From positions 977,501 through 1,041,500 of the forward strand of contig BRXU01000004.1 in NCBI GenBank assembly GCA_030267565.1: a DNA stretch of 64,000 bases, written 5' to 3'. Below, in pieces: positions 22,548 to 33,320 of this stretch. The stretch comes from Pleodorina starrii. Taxonomy: Eukaryota; Chlorophyta; Chlorophyceae; Chlamydomonadales; Volvocaceae. Under the pieces are notes generated by a model. The model did not search any database. It had not been told where the DNA came from and worked only from the letters and a program-made list of their open reading frames with translations. The number at the start of each line of letters is the position of its first letter. Position 1 is the first letter of the stretch. Position numbers and translations under genes: made by a program.

Positions 22548-25500
22548 ATGTTCTCCAAGCCGGCGACCGCCCGCAGCGACCCGCCCACCAACTGCATCGG
22601 CTACGCCGCCCGCGACAGCACCGGCGTGCTGAGCCCCTTCACTTTCGACCGCCGACCCGTGGGTCCCAAGGACGTGCGCATCCAAATCGCCCACGTGGGC
22701 ATCTGCCATAGCGACCTGCACTCGGCCAAGAACGAGTGGGGCAGCTCCCTCTATCCCTTGGTGCCCGGGTGAGAAGAGAAGACTGCTCCAGGAAGCGGGC
22801 CGGCTATTTTAAACATGGAAGCAGAGCCGTGCAAGCCGGATTGTAAACCTGCATTTGCTAAGGTTTGATCGGGGGATCTGGATTTGGATCTGGGTCTGGG
22901 TTTGGATTGGGGCGGGGACGGGGCCACGGGGGGCCAGCTCTGCGGCTGGGTTGTTGTGGGCTGCTGCTGCTGCTCGCCAATGGCCTTCGTTGCCTCCCGA
23001 AAGCTCACTCGCGTGTCGTAGCAAGACGTCCGTTGGATCGTTCCGTTAAGTCACCCCAGCGCATGACGCGGCGCGGATGAAGTACCGGTACGACATCCTG
23101 TACTGCACCTCCTGCAGTACAGTTGCTTTCGGGGGCCGCGTGTCTCGACCGAGTACCCCACGTCACACCCCAAACCACACCACACCGCATCACACCCCAA
23201 ACCACGCCGCACCGCATAACCAACACAACATCTACGGACAATGTCCTCGGGGTTCTCCGCCACGCCGCCGTTGCCAACAAGAACGGGTAGCGCCCGCAGT
23301 GGCGACGCCAGCCGCGCCCGCCCGCCCTGCCGCACCCATGCCGGCACCCATACACACCGTCTCCCCTCTCATACACCCAAAACATGCGCCCCTCCATGCC
23401 GGCACTCCGTTGCTACCGAAGAGAGCTCTCCTGTACGGCACCTAGGACCAAAGCTCCGCCCCATACCTGCCATCCTCGGCGGACCCTATCTCCCTCTTGA
23501 GCAACCCACTCCCTCCCTTCCCTTATCACCCTCCCCTTCCCACCCTCCCCTGCTCGACCCTCCCCTGCTCGCCCCTCCTCCCTCCCTCCCACCCGCCCCC
23601 TCCTCCCCCCGCAGTCACGAGATCGTGGGTATCGTCACTGAGGTTGGGTCGGAGGTGACCTCGTTCAAGCCGGGCGACCGGGCGGGTGTGGGCTGCATGG
23701 TGGACTCGTGCGGCGCTTGCGACATGTGCAAGGCGCCGCGGTGCGAGGAGCAGTTTTGCAGCAAGTGCGTACTGACATTCAACTCGCTGATGCCGGATGG
23801 CACTCTGACGCAGGTGCCGTACGCAGGGGATGGGGTGGGGGGTCTCTGCAGGCTTTGTGAGTGGGCGGGTGTGGGGGGTTGGGGTTGTAGAGAACAAGCG
23901 CGAAGCGAAGCGAAGCGAAGCGAAGCGAAGCGAAGCGAAGCGAAGCGAAGCGAAGCGAAGCGAAGAGATAACCCGCCTGCTTCCCTGGCTCTCCACAAGT
24001 TAACTGATGCCGTACCGTATTTTACACGATATTTTGTTGCCCGGATTTCGGAGGTCGACGAGGCGCGCCTGGGTTTCGGGGCCAATGGATTTTGGTCGTT
24101 TGGTTGGTTGGTTGGTTGGTTGGCAAGTGCTGGAACGCGCTGCGGGGGATGCGTCCGGTGGGCATGTTTGTCCATTAATGGTATACTGCGCCCGTGCGGC
24201 GTTTGAACCCCGCCTGCCTGGCCTCCCTCCTGGTGTTACGTGCTCTTGGTGCGCCCATCCGCTGGTGCGCCGCACCCCCTTTGGATAGGCCATGAGTCCG
24301 GGTGGGTGGATGGCCGCTCACACGCGCTTCATCCGTCTCCGGAGCTCTCCCACCGCCGCTTCCTCCCGCCGCCGCCACTGCCTTCTGAGGCCTGCCTCCC
24401 TTCCGACCCTCGTCCTGACCCTCCTCCCCCCCCTCCCCCCCTCTCTCCCCCCTCTCTCCCACTCTCTCTCCCAGGGCGGCTACTCGAGCCACATTGTGGT
24501 GACTGAGAAGTTCGTGTTGCGGCTGCCCGAGAACTTGCCGCTGGAGGTGACCGCACCGCTGCTGTGCGCCGGTATCACCGTGTACAGGTGGGCGGAACGG
24601 TGGGCGGGGATGAAGGGAAGGAATGATAGCCTGAGCGTGTGAGGACAGAGGCGGGGCGGGCGCAAGACGTGCCTAGGGGCCGGGTGGGTGTTTGTGGCCT
24701 CTCGCCCCGGCCGATGATTGCTCCTTTCTCACCTTTCCCATGGGTGGTAGGTCCAGTGGCATCTCGTGTCGGGGCTGGTGGGGCTGCTGAGGGTGGGCGG
24801 GTTTCGTGTACATGCTTCCCCACCACGTCACCGGCCGCGGCGCTCTCCCCCCCCTCCCCGGACCTCTTCCGACGCATCCTAACCCCGGCGCCCTCCCCTC
24901 CTCCCCCCTCCCCCCAATCAGCCCGATGAAGCACTTCGGTCTGGACAAGCCGGGGATGAAGCTGGGCGTGGTGGGGCTGGGCGGACTGGGCCACATGGTA
25001 CGTAAAACGTAATACAGTACGGGCAGGTCAGGGTTGTCGTACTGCATGTCATTGTGGTACCCCGATGTGGTTCATCGTCATCGTCGCATGACGCTCATTG
25101 GCGACTTTGCGATTGTGCCCAGAGGGACAGTCCTGATAACAAGCCGTGTGTTGTTGATCTGGCTTTATCTTGTCGAGTCCCCATTCGGCGCGTGTGCTGC
25201 CTCATCTGTGATAAGACGCCAACGTGCGGGCTCCCTCCTCCTCCCCCCCTCCCCCTGTCTCTCCCTGTCCTCAGGCGGTCAAGATCGCCAAGGGTATGGG
25301 CCTGCACGTCACCGTCATCTCCACATCGGAGTCCAAGAAGGAAGAGGCGCTCAACGTGAGGGGGGATGGGGCGGGCGGGTGGGGGCCAGAGCAAGTTGGG
25401 TGTGTGTGTGGAGGGCGGAGACGGTCACTGTGCACGGGACCGCGTCCAGGGTGTTTCCGGCCCGGTGTGGGTCTCTCGTGCAGCTGCGCGGTGCTGCGGC

Positions 25501-26570
25501 GTCCTCGGTCAGTGCTGCCCAGTGCAGCAACAGGGCCCCCTTACCCTCCCCTCCCCTCCCCTCCCCTCCTGTTCTGCCCTCAGGTGCTCAAGGCGGACGA
25601 GTTCCTGGTGTCCAAGGACGAGGCGGCAGTCAAGGTGGGTACCGCCGCGGTGGCCATCACTTACAGCCTCTGGCGCAACTCGCACCTGCTTCCATTGCCT
25701 GGCCTACATTCCAAAGGTCCTGTGATCACCCCGCCCTCTCCTGTTTCCCCTTCCCTTCCCTGCCGTTTCCCCACCCGCCCCGCCTCCTCCCCCTTCCCCC
25801 CGGTCAGGCCGCGTTCGGCAGCCTGCACGGCATCATCGACACCGTGTCTGCGCAGCACGACCTGGCCCCGCTGGTGGGTCTGCTGCAGGTGGACGGGAAG
25901 CTGGTGCTGGTGGGGGTGCCGGACAAGCCGCTGCAGCTGCCCAACGCAGCCATCGTGTTCAGTGAGTGCGGAGGCCGGGGGGGGCGGGGGGGGGGAAGCA
26001 AGGGCTGCAGAGGGGCCCAGCAGCAGGGGCGGGAGCGGGTCCAATGGTCGGGCGCCGGGGCAAGGCAGGAGCATTTTGGGGGCTGGGCGCAGTCGCTAGG
26101 CCTCGCAACAGCTCAGGACCAGGGGTATCGGCGCGCAGGGCGTCGGGTGATGTTCCTTTCCTTGAGGCTGCCCCCCCACCTGTCCCGACCAGCTCCACCC
26201 CACGTGCTCCTCCGTTCCGCTGCTGCTGTTCAGAGCGCGCAACGGTGGGCGGCTCGCTGATTGGCGGCATCCGACAGACGCAGGAGATGCTGGACTTCTG
26301 CGGTCAGCACGGCATCGGAGCCAGCATTGAGAAGATCCCCATTGACTACGTCAACACCGCCTACGAGCGCATGCTGCGAAGCGACGTGCGATACCGGTGA
26401 GGGTTGGCTGCCGGGTGGTCCACATGCATGGCTTCCAAGCGCTTCCAACCGCGGTGCACTGACCGGCAGCGGTATCCGGTGGGTGCCTCCCGCTGGCTCC
26501 CTCCCTCCCTCGGCCCCCCCGCAGGTTCGTGATCGACATCCAGGGCTCCCTCATCAACGGCGGGCAGTGA
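22548..26570 (+). CDS. Zinc-dependent alcohol dehydrogenase, cinnamyl alcohol dehydrogenase family
   Basis: Likely NADP(H)-dependent reduction/oxidation of aldehydes and alcohols by a medium-chain dehydrogenase of the CAD/ADH6 type; the natural substrate cannot be told. Nine exons: 22548-22768, 23615-23813, 24475-24587, 24922-24997, 25275-25355, 25584-25634, 25808-25961, 26234-26396 and 26525-26570, giving 367 residues, the usual family length. Catalytic zinc ligands are C53 (GICHSDLH), H75/E76 (GHE) and C171 (LLCAGITVY). The structural zinc loop has C106, C109, C112 and C122, with an extra C117. The Rossmann motif GLGGLG is at 196-201, followed by ISTSESKK, a pattern typical of NADP preference. 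The end matches the family ([21 protein letters not shown]). The Met at 22548 was chosen because conserved sequence starts just after it; in-frame Met codons lie further upstream (for example 22371). No targeting peptide is obvious. Confidence 0.9.
23901..23965 (+). repeat. (CGAAG)13 pentanucleotide repeat
   Basis: Thirteen exact copies of CGAAG in the second CAD intron; it would be polymorphic. Confidence 0.95.
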
Positions 26571-27153
26571 GGTCCGGAGAGGGCTGAACAGCCGTTGCCT
26601 CCGGAGGGAGGGAGGGAGGAGGGAGGGAGCAGGAGGGAGGAGGCAGGAAGGGAGGGAGGGGGACTGCAGAGGGCTGCTCCCGGCTGGCGACGCTCGCAGC
26701 AGCGGCTTTGTACGATGGGAGACCTCTTTTGATAAGAAGACAGGCAGAAAACATCAAGGAAGCTCACCTGGGGATTGTGCGTTGTTTTGAGGGTTGCATT
26801 CCGTTTGGTGGTACGCGGCGTTTACGAGCCGCGAGCTTTCGGCCGCGGCGATGCCGGGTGTGGTCCTGTCGCGTCGCATCCACCCGGAGGCCCGGGGAGC
26901 TGCTTGTTAGTTGGCAGTTAGGGCGTTGTTGCAGCGCACGAGCTGCTGCGTGGCGTGACGTGGCGTGCGAGCTGCGGGGTAGCTTCAGACGCGTGCTGCT
27001 GCTTTCCTTTGGTCACAGGCCCCCCTGAGGGCGTTTCCGCGCGCTCGGTCGAGATGCGCCGCTGCGTGGCGTGATGGCGCCCGCGAGTGGCTGTTTGTGT
27101 CGATGTCGATGCTGTCTGCCAATGGAAGCCGAGGTGAGTCCAAGCGCAATGGT

Positions 27154-27158
27154 TGTAA
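27154..27158 (+). terminator. Candidate poly(A) signal TGTAA (CAD gene)
   Basis: Plus-strand TGTAA 584 bases after the CAD stop codon, a plausible 3' UTR length for these algae. Confidence 0.5.
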
Positions 27159-27616
27159 CCCCCGGGTAGCCCCGGGTAGCCGTCGCCCCCCAACAGTGCC
27201 CCCCTTTCCCCCCGCCGTGCGCACTGCATCCGTTACCTCCCCGCCGTGCACGTCGTGCAAGCGCTCGTGCACGTTGAGAAAACCATCACACAGCAGCAGC
27301 AGCCCCTCTAGAGGGTGCGTCACGGGAGGCCCCTTCCCCCGATCTAAATGTAGATCTAAATCTTGGCGCTGCCCATCGATGGCACATCATTGCGGGTTGT
27401 GCTCACGTCCGGAGGCAGCAGCCGGTCAAATAAAGGCAAGGCAGGAAACCCCTAAAAGAGGTGATCGCCGCACAGGCAAAGGCTGCAACAGGGCTGGAAA
27501 GTCTGTACCCACTCCTTGCCGTCTGCCCACACGCACCTGCGTCTCTCGCCTCGCCCCCACAGCTGCACGGCTACACACGGTGTGGCGCCGCAAAGCAGCA
27601 CCAAGGCTCCAACACC

Positions 27617-27621
27617 TTACA
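27617..27621 (-). terminator. Candidate poly(A) signal TGTAA (DUF3531 gene)
   Basis: TTACA on the plus strand is TGTAA on the minus strand, about 300 bases past the DUF3531 stop codon. Confidence 0.5.
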
Positions 27622-27921
27622 CCTATACCTCGCTTGCCCCACGCACGCTGCATTGCGCGAGGCCCCAAACCCCTCGTAGCACGCTCATCATGTTGCTCCC
27701 CGAGTGCTGCTCCCCCCCGGAGTGGTGCTCCCCGGAGTGGCGTCCACTCATGCGCCAACCACCGCCGCCACCACCACCACCAGGTGCAGCCCCCAACTAC
27801 CACCACCGCCACAGCTACGGGCAGCTACCGCCCACCAGAGGCTGTCCAGTCAGGGGCTATCCAGTGTCCACTCAGCGCCGCCCAGCCCCCCGCTCAAGAG
27901 CCCCCCGGAATCCCTAGTCCC

Positions 27922-30900
27922 CTACCCGCCGGCCGCCTTGCCGCCGCTCCCCCGCCGCACCCGCCGCACAAAGCTCGCACCCCACGGCCGCTTCGGCTCG
28001 GCCCCCTGCTGCTGCTGCCGGCTCCCAGACGCTCCATCCTCCCCCTCGTCCGCATCCGTAAACTCCAGCTCATCGGGGTTGAAATCCGGCCCCAGTTCCA
28101 GATCCAGATCCTCCACCCCAGCGCCGGCGCCGTAATACCCAGTGTCGCCGGCGCCGGCGCCGCCGCGCGCCCCCCGCGCTCTGCCGCCACTGCCGGCACC
28201 TGCGGGTCTCCGCAACCGCTCCGCAAGCTTCTGAAGCTCCTGCTCCTCCGCCCGGGCGCCGTAAGGCCCCGCGCGGACGCCGTAGCCCCCGTCGCCGCCG
28301 CTGGCCGCCGCCGGCCTGATGCCCTTGCCGCCCTCCAGCATCCCCTCGTCGTCCATGAACTGAAACTCCTCGTCAAGCCCCTCGGGCAGTCGCATGGGGT
28401 TCATGCCCACCTGCAGAGAATGCCGGAAGGCGGCGGGGAAAGGGGGGAGGGAGGGGGGGAGGGAGGGGGTTATCCACGTATAGGTCGGAGCCCGTAAACG
28501 GGGGTGGGGGGCGGGGGGATGCTGGAGGGCGGCAAGGGCCTCAGGCCGGCCATGTCGGAGGGTGCGGGCCGCTTGGCCCCGGTGCGGGCCGCCGACGTCC
28601 GCGGGGCCCCCCTCCCTCCAAGTCCCCTCCTGCTTCCCTCTCCAGCGGCTCCCGCCCCGCCCCACCCTCACCCGCCTGTGTGCGGACTGTGGACATTTTT
28701 TCACAACATACCCCTCCCTTCCTCCCTCCCCCCCGCCGCCTGACCTGCCCCCTCCCCCCTCTCCCCCCCCACCTTCATGTAGTCGTCATCCGGCCCGAAC
28801 TCCCGCTCCTCATCCGGCACCGGCCAGTCCTCGTTGGCTCCCCCCAGTGTCACCGACTTGAGCGCCACCATCTCCGCACTGAAGCCCACCAGCATGTTGA
28901 TCAACACATCCAGAGCCAGCTCGTCAGCGGTACCCATGTCGATCCTGAGGGGGGGGGCCGGGGGGGGGGGTAAATAGAAGATACCGCAGCGGGAGCCGGG
29001 GGCGGGGGGTGTAGACGTGGTGAGAGCGCGGGGCGGGGGTGGCGGGGTGGAGGCGTGGGGGGGGGAGATCAGGGGGGGAAGGGTTTGGGGTGTTTGGGGG
29101 GCAGAGGTAGGGTGGGGTGCGGTGGAGCCGAAGGGATGGAGGGTTGGGGAGGAGATTTGAGGAGCCGGTATGTCTGGGGGGAAGGGAGGGATGTTGATGT
29201 CGCACGCGATCGTGCGGTGGTGGTGGTGGTGGTGGTGGTGGTGGCTGGCCCCCGCGGTTTGGGTGCTCTACACGCTGCTGCTGGGAGTCGAAGAGTCGGC
29301 GTTCTTGCCGGGGATCAGCGGCGGGGTGTGCGACGTGTAAATACTGTGTCATGTGATGCGTGTGGCCGCTGTGCCATGTGACGTGTGCAGTCGCTCGCTG
29401 AGTCGCTCGCCCATTGGTTCGTTGGTCTGTTAGTTCGTTGGCTCACCACACGCGGGCCCAGGCGCCCCGGTACTCGACCTCCCCGATGTCGTGAACGTAC
29501 GACGACATGCGGTTCTCTCCCGCCTCCAGCTCGTCATTGTCGTATTCAAAGAAGGACTGGTCGTCGTCTGCGTTTTGGTAAACCTGGGAGGGGGGCGGGG
29601 GCGGGCGGGAGGGCGGGAGGAATCACCGACGCAGCCAGCCAGCCAGCCAGCCAGCCAGCCGCCCACCCAATCGCCCATCCATCCATCCATCCATCCATCC
29701 ATCCATCCATCCCATCCATCCATCCACCCACCCCAGCAGCGACGCGGCCGCAGCTCCTCCGGTCTTGGAAACGCAACCAGGTACAAATACGTCTTGCAAG
29801 TACTGCCGAGGGTCCCGGTGGCCCGTCCGCCCTCCCGTCGCCTACCTCCCTCCGCTGCGGTATCTTCTTTCCTTCCTTTCAGCCCCAGCCAGACGCCCAA
29901 TCACCCGCCCAACCACCCGCCCAGTCATCCAGCCACCCGATCAGCCACCCACCTGCAGGTTCTGGCTGTTGTATCCTCCCATCTTGCCCACCGCGAACCA
30001 GCTCTTGAGCAGCCCCTCCAGCATATCGGTCTCAGAGGACATGGGGGCCTCAATGAACTCCAACCACAGCTGGGGGGAGGAGGAAGGTGGGGAGGTGGGG
30101 AGGGAGGGAGGAGGTGGGGAGGGGAGGAACTCATATAGGACACCGAAGGGGGGGCTTTGAAGGGTGAATTTGCAAGGAAGAAACAAGAAGCCCTGCGGAT
30201 GTTGTAGTCCGGCGGGGGTGGGGGGGCGGGTAAGCCGGGGGGAAAGTAGGACAGGGACTTGTGTGTGCGTGTGTGTATTGGGGGGTGGCCGGTAATAAAG
30301 AAGGGTGTTTGGAGTGTGTGTATGTGTGTGGTTGGGGGGAAGGGGGCCTGCGGGAAAAGAGAGCCGGGAGGGCTCGGGGACAAAGAAGAATGGCGGAGCG
30401 GGTCTGTGGGACTGTGGGCGGGCGGGAAAGGGCTCCAGGGAAGACGACGGGACCCGCTGAAGCCGCTGCGGCTGCGGTGGCCGAGTACGGCACATATCTG
30501 TGCAGGCCAGGTGGGCGAGGGACTCGGGAATGAGTTCGGCACCCCCCCCCCCACCCTTTTCCCTCCCCTAGCCTCCCTCTCCACCCCCCCCTTGGGTGCT
30601 GTCCCTTCCCTCCTCGACTGCCCCCCCACTAACAGAGCCGCTCACCCACAGACCCATGGGACTGATGGCCCTGAAGCGGATCACGGGCGGCACGTCCGAG
30701 CCCTGCTCCTCCCGCCGCATGTCCGTCTCCTTGAGCGCGTACTTCATCTGCGGGGGAAGCGCAGTGGTGCAGAGCAGGGAAGCGTAGATAGGGGGTCAGG
30801 GAATGATATGCTCCTTTATAAAAAAATGAGTCACTGGGGACGTTGTTGATCAAGCTGCTACCGCCGTTAAACCTCCGGAACTGTCAGGCGAGTGGGTAAG

Positions 30901-32001
30901 CTGGCTGGCTGGCTGGCCGGCTGGCTGGCGTTGTGGGGATATACGGCTAAGAAGGAAGAACCGCAGGGAGGTGGTGGGCTTAGGGGGGGGGCGCGAAGAT
31001 GGGTACGAGTGAATGGTGGCCCCAACCAAAGCCGGGCCCCAACCAAAGCCGAGTTGGGCGACCGCCAACCCCCGGCCGTCCCCCGCCCCACCCGCCCGCA
31101 CACCATCCACCGCGGCCCCACCGGCCCGCTGCACGTTGCCTCCCCAGCCCTCCAAGGGCCCATCAACGGCCCTCCAAAGGGCGCCAGCTGACCGGGCCGT
31201 CAGGCCCCACCCGCCTGTGCCACCCACCCCACCCCACCCCACCCCATCCCACCCCACCCCACCCCACCGCAGACCCAAGCCCGCCTACCTGAGCACCGTC
31301 CCCCGGCCCCCGCCCCTCGGTCCCCCGGTCCCGGGGGGGGGAGGTGGGTCGCACTCAAACGCCCGATCGATCCCGAGTCGCCCCGGCTGTCGGCTGATGT
31401 TCGTCGAGCCGGCTCCCCCGGGTGGGGTAACGGCCGGTCACGGCCGTACCTCGAAACCCCGAAAAGTACGGTGTCGTACAGTGCCGTACCTTTTCCCGGA
31501 TTCGGTCCGGATCTCCGTCCGTGCCCTCCAGCAGCCGGGACACATCGGGGTCGTTGTCCGCGTCCTCCTCGAGAATACTGCCGTACACGTCCAGCGGGCG
31601 GGCGGGTGGGAAGAGGCGGGTGTGTCAGGCCGGACGGCCGGAGACGGGTTTTAGGGTTGTGGGAGCCGGGAACTGCTGAGAAGCCGTGGAAGGGGGTTAT
31701 CCACGGCTTCGGGGGTGGGGTATCCACGTATAAGCCGGGGCCCGTGAACGTATCATTCTGACATGAGGGAGCGAACCCACCGAGGGGGAAAACGGGGAAG
31801 AGTCGGGGTGTGGAATGTGTGCAGTCCCTTCGGTACTCACCGAACCCATTCGGGCTTTCGCGTTCGCCGACCGGCTTGGCTGCTCCCCCCGTACGGTTCG
31901 GGCCCTAATGCTGCAGCTAGCGTGGTGCCGCGGCCACAGCGATGTTGACCGGCGACCGGCCCACGCCCGTCTTTTTGCGTGCATGAGGCTGGCCGAAACA
32001 T
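27922..32001 (-). CDS. DUF3531-family protein, probably plastid-targeted
   Basis: Function is unknown; the family is shared by plants, algae and cyanobacteria. Exons on the minus strand: 32001-31841, 31577-31490, 30747-30646, 30069-29953, 29583-29447, 28944-28773 and 28410-27922, total 421 residues, all phases consistent. The core reads [46 protein letters not shown] (near 118), [17 protein letters not shown] (140-156), [28 protein letters not shown] (190-202) and [16 protein letters not shown], which I recognise as DUF3531. The first about 45 residues are Arg/Ser/Ala-rich without acids clustering, compatible with a transit peptide. The C-terminal about 120 residues are low complexity (Gly/Ala, poly-Gln). 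The second exon's 3' splice site (CGGCAG at 31582-31578) has a poor pyrimidine tract. It was chosen because it alone restores phase. An upstream in-frame ATG exists at 32109. Confidence 0.8.
28466..28500 (-). repeat. Intronic repeat family D, copy 1
   Basis: In gene sense CGTTTACGGGCTCCGACC then TATACGTGGATAACCCCC, about 55 bases before DUF3531 exon 7. Confidence 0.6.
28966..28996 (-). repeat. Intronic repeat family B, 3' copy (DUF3531)
   Basis: In gene sense reads CCCGCTGCGGTATCTTCTAT then TTACCCCC, 22 bases before exon 6. Confidence 0.65.
29628..29731 (+). repeat. (CAGC)n and (ATCC)n microsatellites
   Basis: A run of CAGC units followed by about fifteen ATCC units in the DUF3531 intron 29584-29952, close to the 5' end of exon 5 territory. 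Confidence 0.9.
29841..29878 (+). repeat. Intronic repeat family B, inverted 5' copy (DUF3531)
   Basis: Plus strand CCTCCGCTGCGGTATCTTCT; in gene sense it is AAGATACCGCAGCGG, about 75-110 bases after the 5' splice site of intron 4. Confidence 0.65.
30147..30184 (-). repeat. Intronic repeat family C, copy 1
   Basis: In gene sense TTGCAAATTCACCCTTCAAA then GCCCCCCC, about 78 bases before DUF3531 exon 4. Confidence 0.5.
30799..30863 (-). repeat. Intronic repeat family A, copy 1
   Basis: On the minus strand (gene sense) reads AGCTTGATCAACAACGTC, then AGTGACTCATT and TTATAAAGGAGCATATCA. It lies in DUF3531 intron 2, about 50 bases before exon 3. Confidence 0.75.
31209..31268 (+). repeat. (CCCAC)n repeat
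   Basis: Twelve or so CCCAC units with one ATCCCAC variant, in DUF3531 intron 2. Confidence 0.9.
31691..31750 (-). repeat. Intronic repeat family D, copy 2 (doubled)
   Basis: In gene sense CGTTCACGGGCCCCGGCT then TATACGTGGATACCCC, followed by a second partial CCGTGGATAACCCCC; in DUF3531 intron 1. Confidence 0.6.
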
Positions 32002-33320
32002 GAGGTGTAACGACACAGTCTGCTTGCTGCCATGAAGGTGATGTGGCTCAGGTACGCGCAACGATTGACTCGAATGCCGCCCACCAGGGACGCCGGCGGC
32101 GCACTTCATCCTAGACAGTTACCGACTGTAAGCCGAGGACACAACTTATATACGCTTGGGCGACAAATCTTCCAGCGAGTTGCAAAATTTGCCGAAATAT
32201 GTTCAAGTCGGTTGAAGTTTCTGCATGTACAAACTGGAACCTTTCCAGGTCTCGTGGAAGCAGCTCCTGCAAAATTAAGAAATAATTGCTGCCGTGCGTT
32301 AGAGCGTTACGGTAGAAATCGTGAAGTCCGCAGCATGACAAGTAAAACGGTTGGAAGCTCACTAAGCCAATCCTCTACCGCTTTCTGCTTCGCTTCGCGT
32401 GAAGGATTCTTCCTCGTTTGTAGATTTTAATGTCTTCCGGCTTAAGGACAATAAGCTAAGGAGTCGGCATTTTGCCTGTTCCGACAGCTCAACGGAGCTC
32501 AACGAACCCAACGCAGACCGTTGTCGCCGTTCGCAGCGCGGCAGCACGCTGCCCGCAGCGGCCAGCAGTGCTTGTTAGCTACTGCGGTTTGATGAGTGCC
32601 ATCTGTCCAGGATAGCACCTATTTCAGGGACAGGCCGTTAGCGTGGACTGAGGCAACCAGGACGGCGTTCCGGGGTGGCGTCTGCAATCACTTGAGGCAC
32701 GCAAGGCTTTTTTAGAATTCCAGGCCGCCCGGCAGCGGCGCCCTCGGGCTATGGAACTACGCGACGATGCGTGGGCCACCCACATTCCACGGCTGGCCGC
32801 TTGATGCTCGCAGAGAATGATCCCCGTTCTCACCTGCCTGCCTGGATGTGTATCTGTCGGGCGCTGGTTGCAGTGATTTACGGTTGGTTTGGGGCTAGCT
32901 GCCTCTCGGCGCACACCGTCCATACAAAAACAGACCACCCGCTCTGAACCTACATGCCTTACTCTAGCTGTACCCGTTCCAACCCTCCCCCAGCGTACGT
33001 TTGTGTATCCATGCATCACAGCATCAGTCAAGTCTACTTGCTTGTGCAAACTCTCAGGCAGACCTTGTATAGCGGATACAAATGATGAAATCTGCAACTG
33101 ATGCACTGAAAACCGACAACCGCCCTTCCCTGCGGTCAGCCCTGGAAAGGCTCTGAATCGCCGTCGATTCTATTGGCAGAGCGACACCTTGATATTGCTC
33201 AAGCCTTTGTTAGTTTGTTTTCACGTCACCATCCCGCAACGGTTGAAACGTCCCCGCGTTCAAGTCCTTATGCGTACTTCTGCCAACATAATATACAGCA
33301 CTCTGTGAGATGTCGTTAAA
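32002..33320. other. Divergent intergenic region (DUF3531 / ePHD-AAA promoters)
   Basis: About 1.3 kb of markedly lower GC between two genes that start in opposite directions, so it probably carries both promoters. An AT-rich ATAATATA stretch lies at 33288-33295, about 30 bases before the plus-strand ATG, which would leave a very short leader if it acted as a TATA element. Open frames here (for example 33106-32624 minus) show no family features. Confidence 0.4.

Larger units (their letters stand above)
26571..27921. other. Convergent intergenic region between CAD and DUF3531 genes
   Basis: Holds the two facing 3' UTRs. TGTAA occurs on the plus strand at 27154 and on the minus strand at 27621-27617, so the two transcripts would end about 460 bases apart without overlap. 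A GGGA-repeat lies just after the CAD stop (26600-26662). No further coding region is supported. Confidence 0.5.

Noticed and set aside
32624..33106. A 160-codon minus-strand frame in the divergent region
   Set aside because: No domain, no splice context, and codon use unlike the GC-rich genes.
33225..33290. Possible tRNA because of a GTTCAAGTCC T-loop-like string
   Set aside because: The flanking bases do not form a T-stem and no acceptor or anticodon arm can be drawn.
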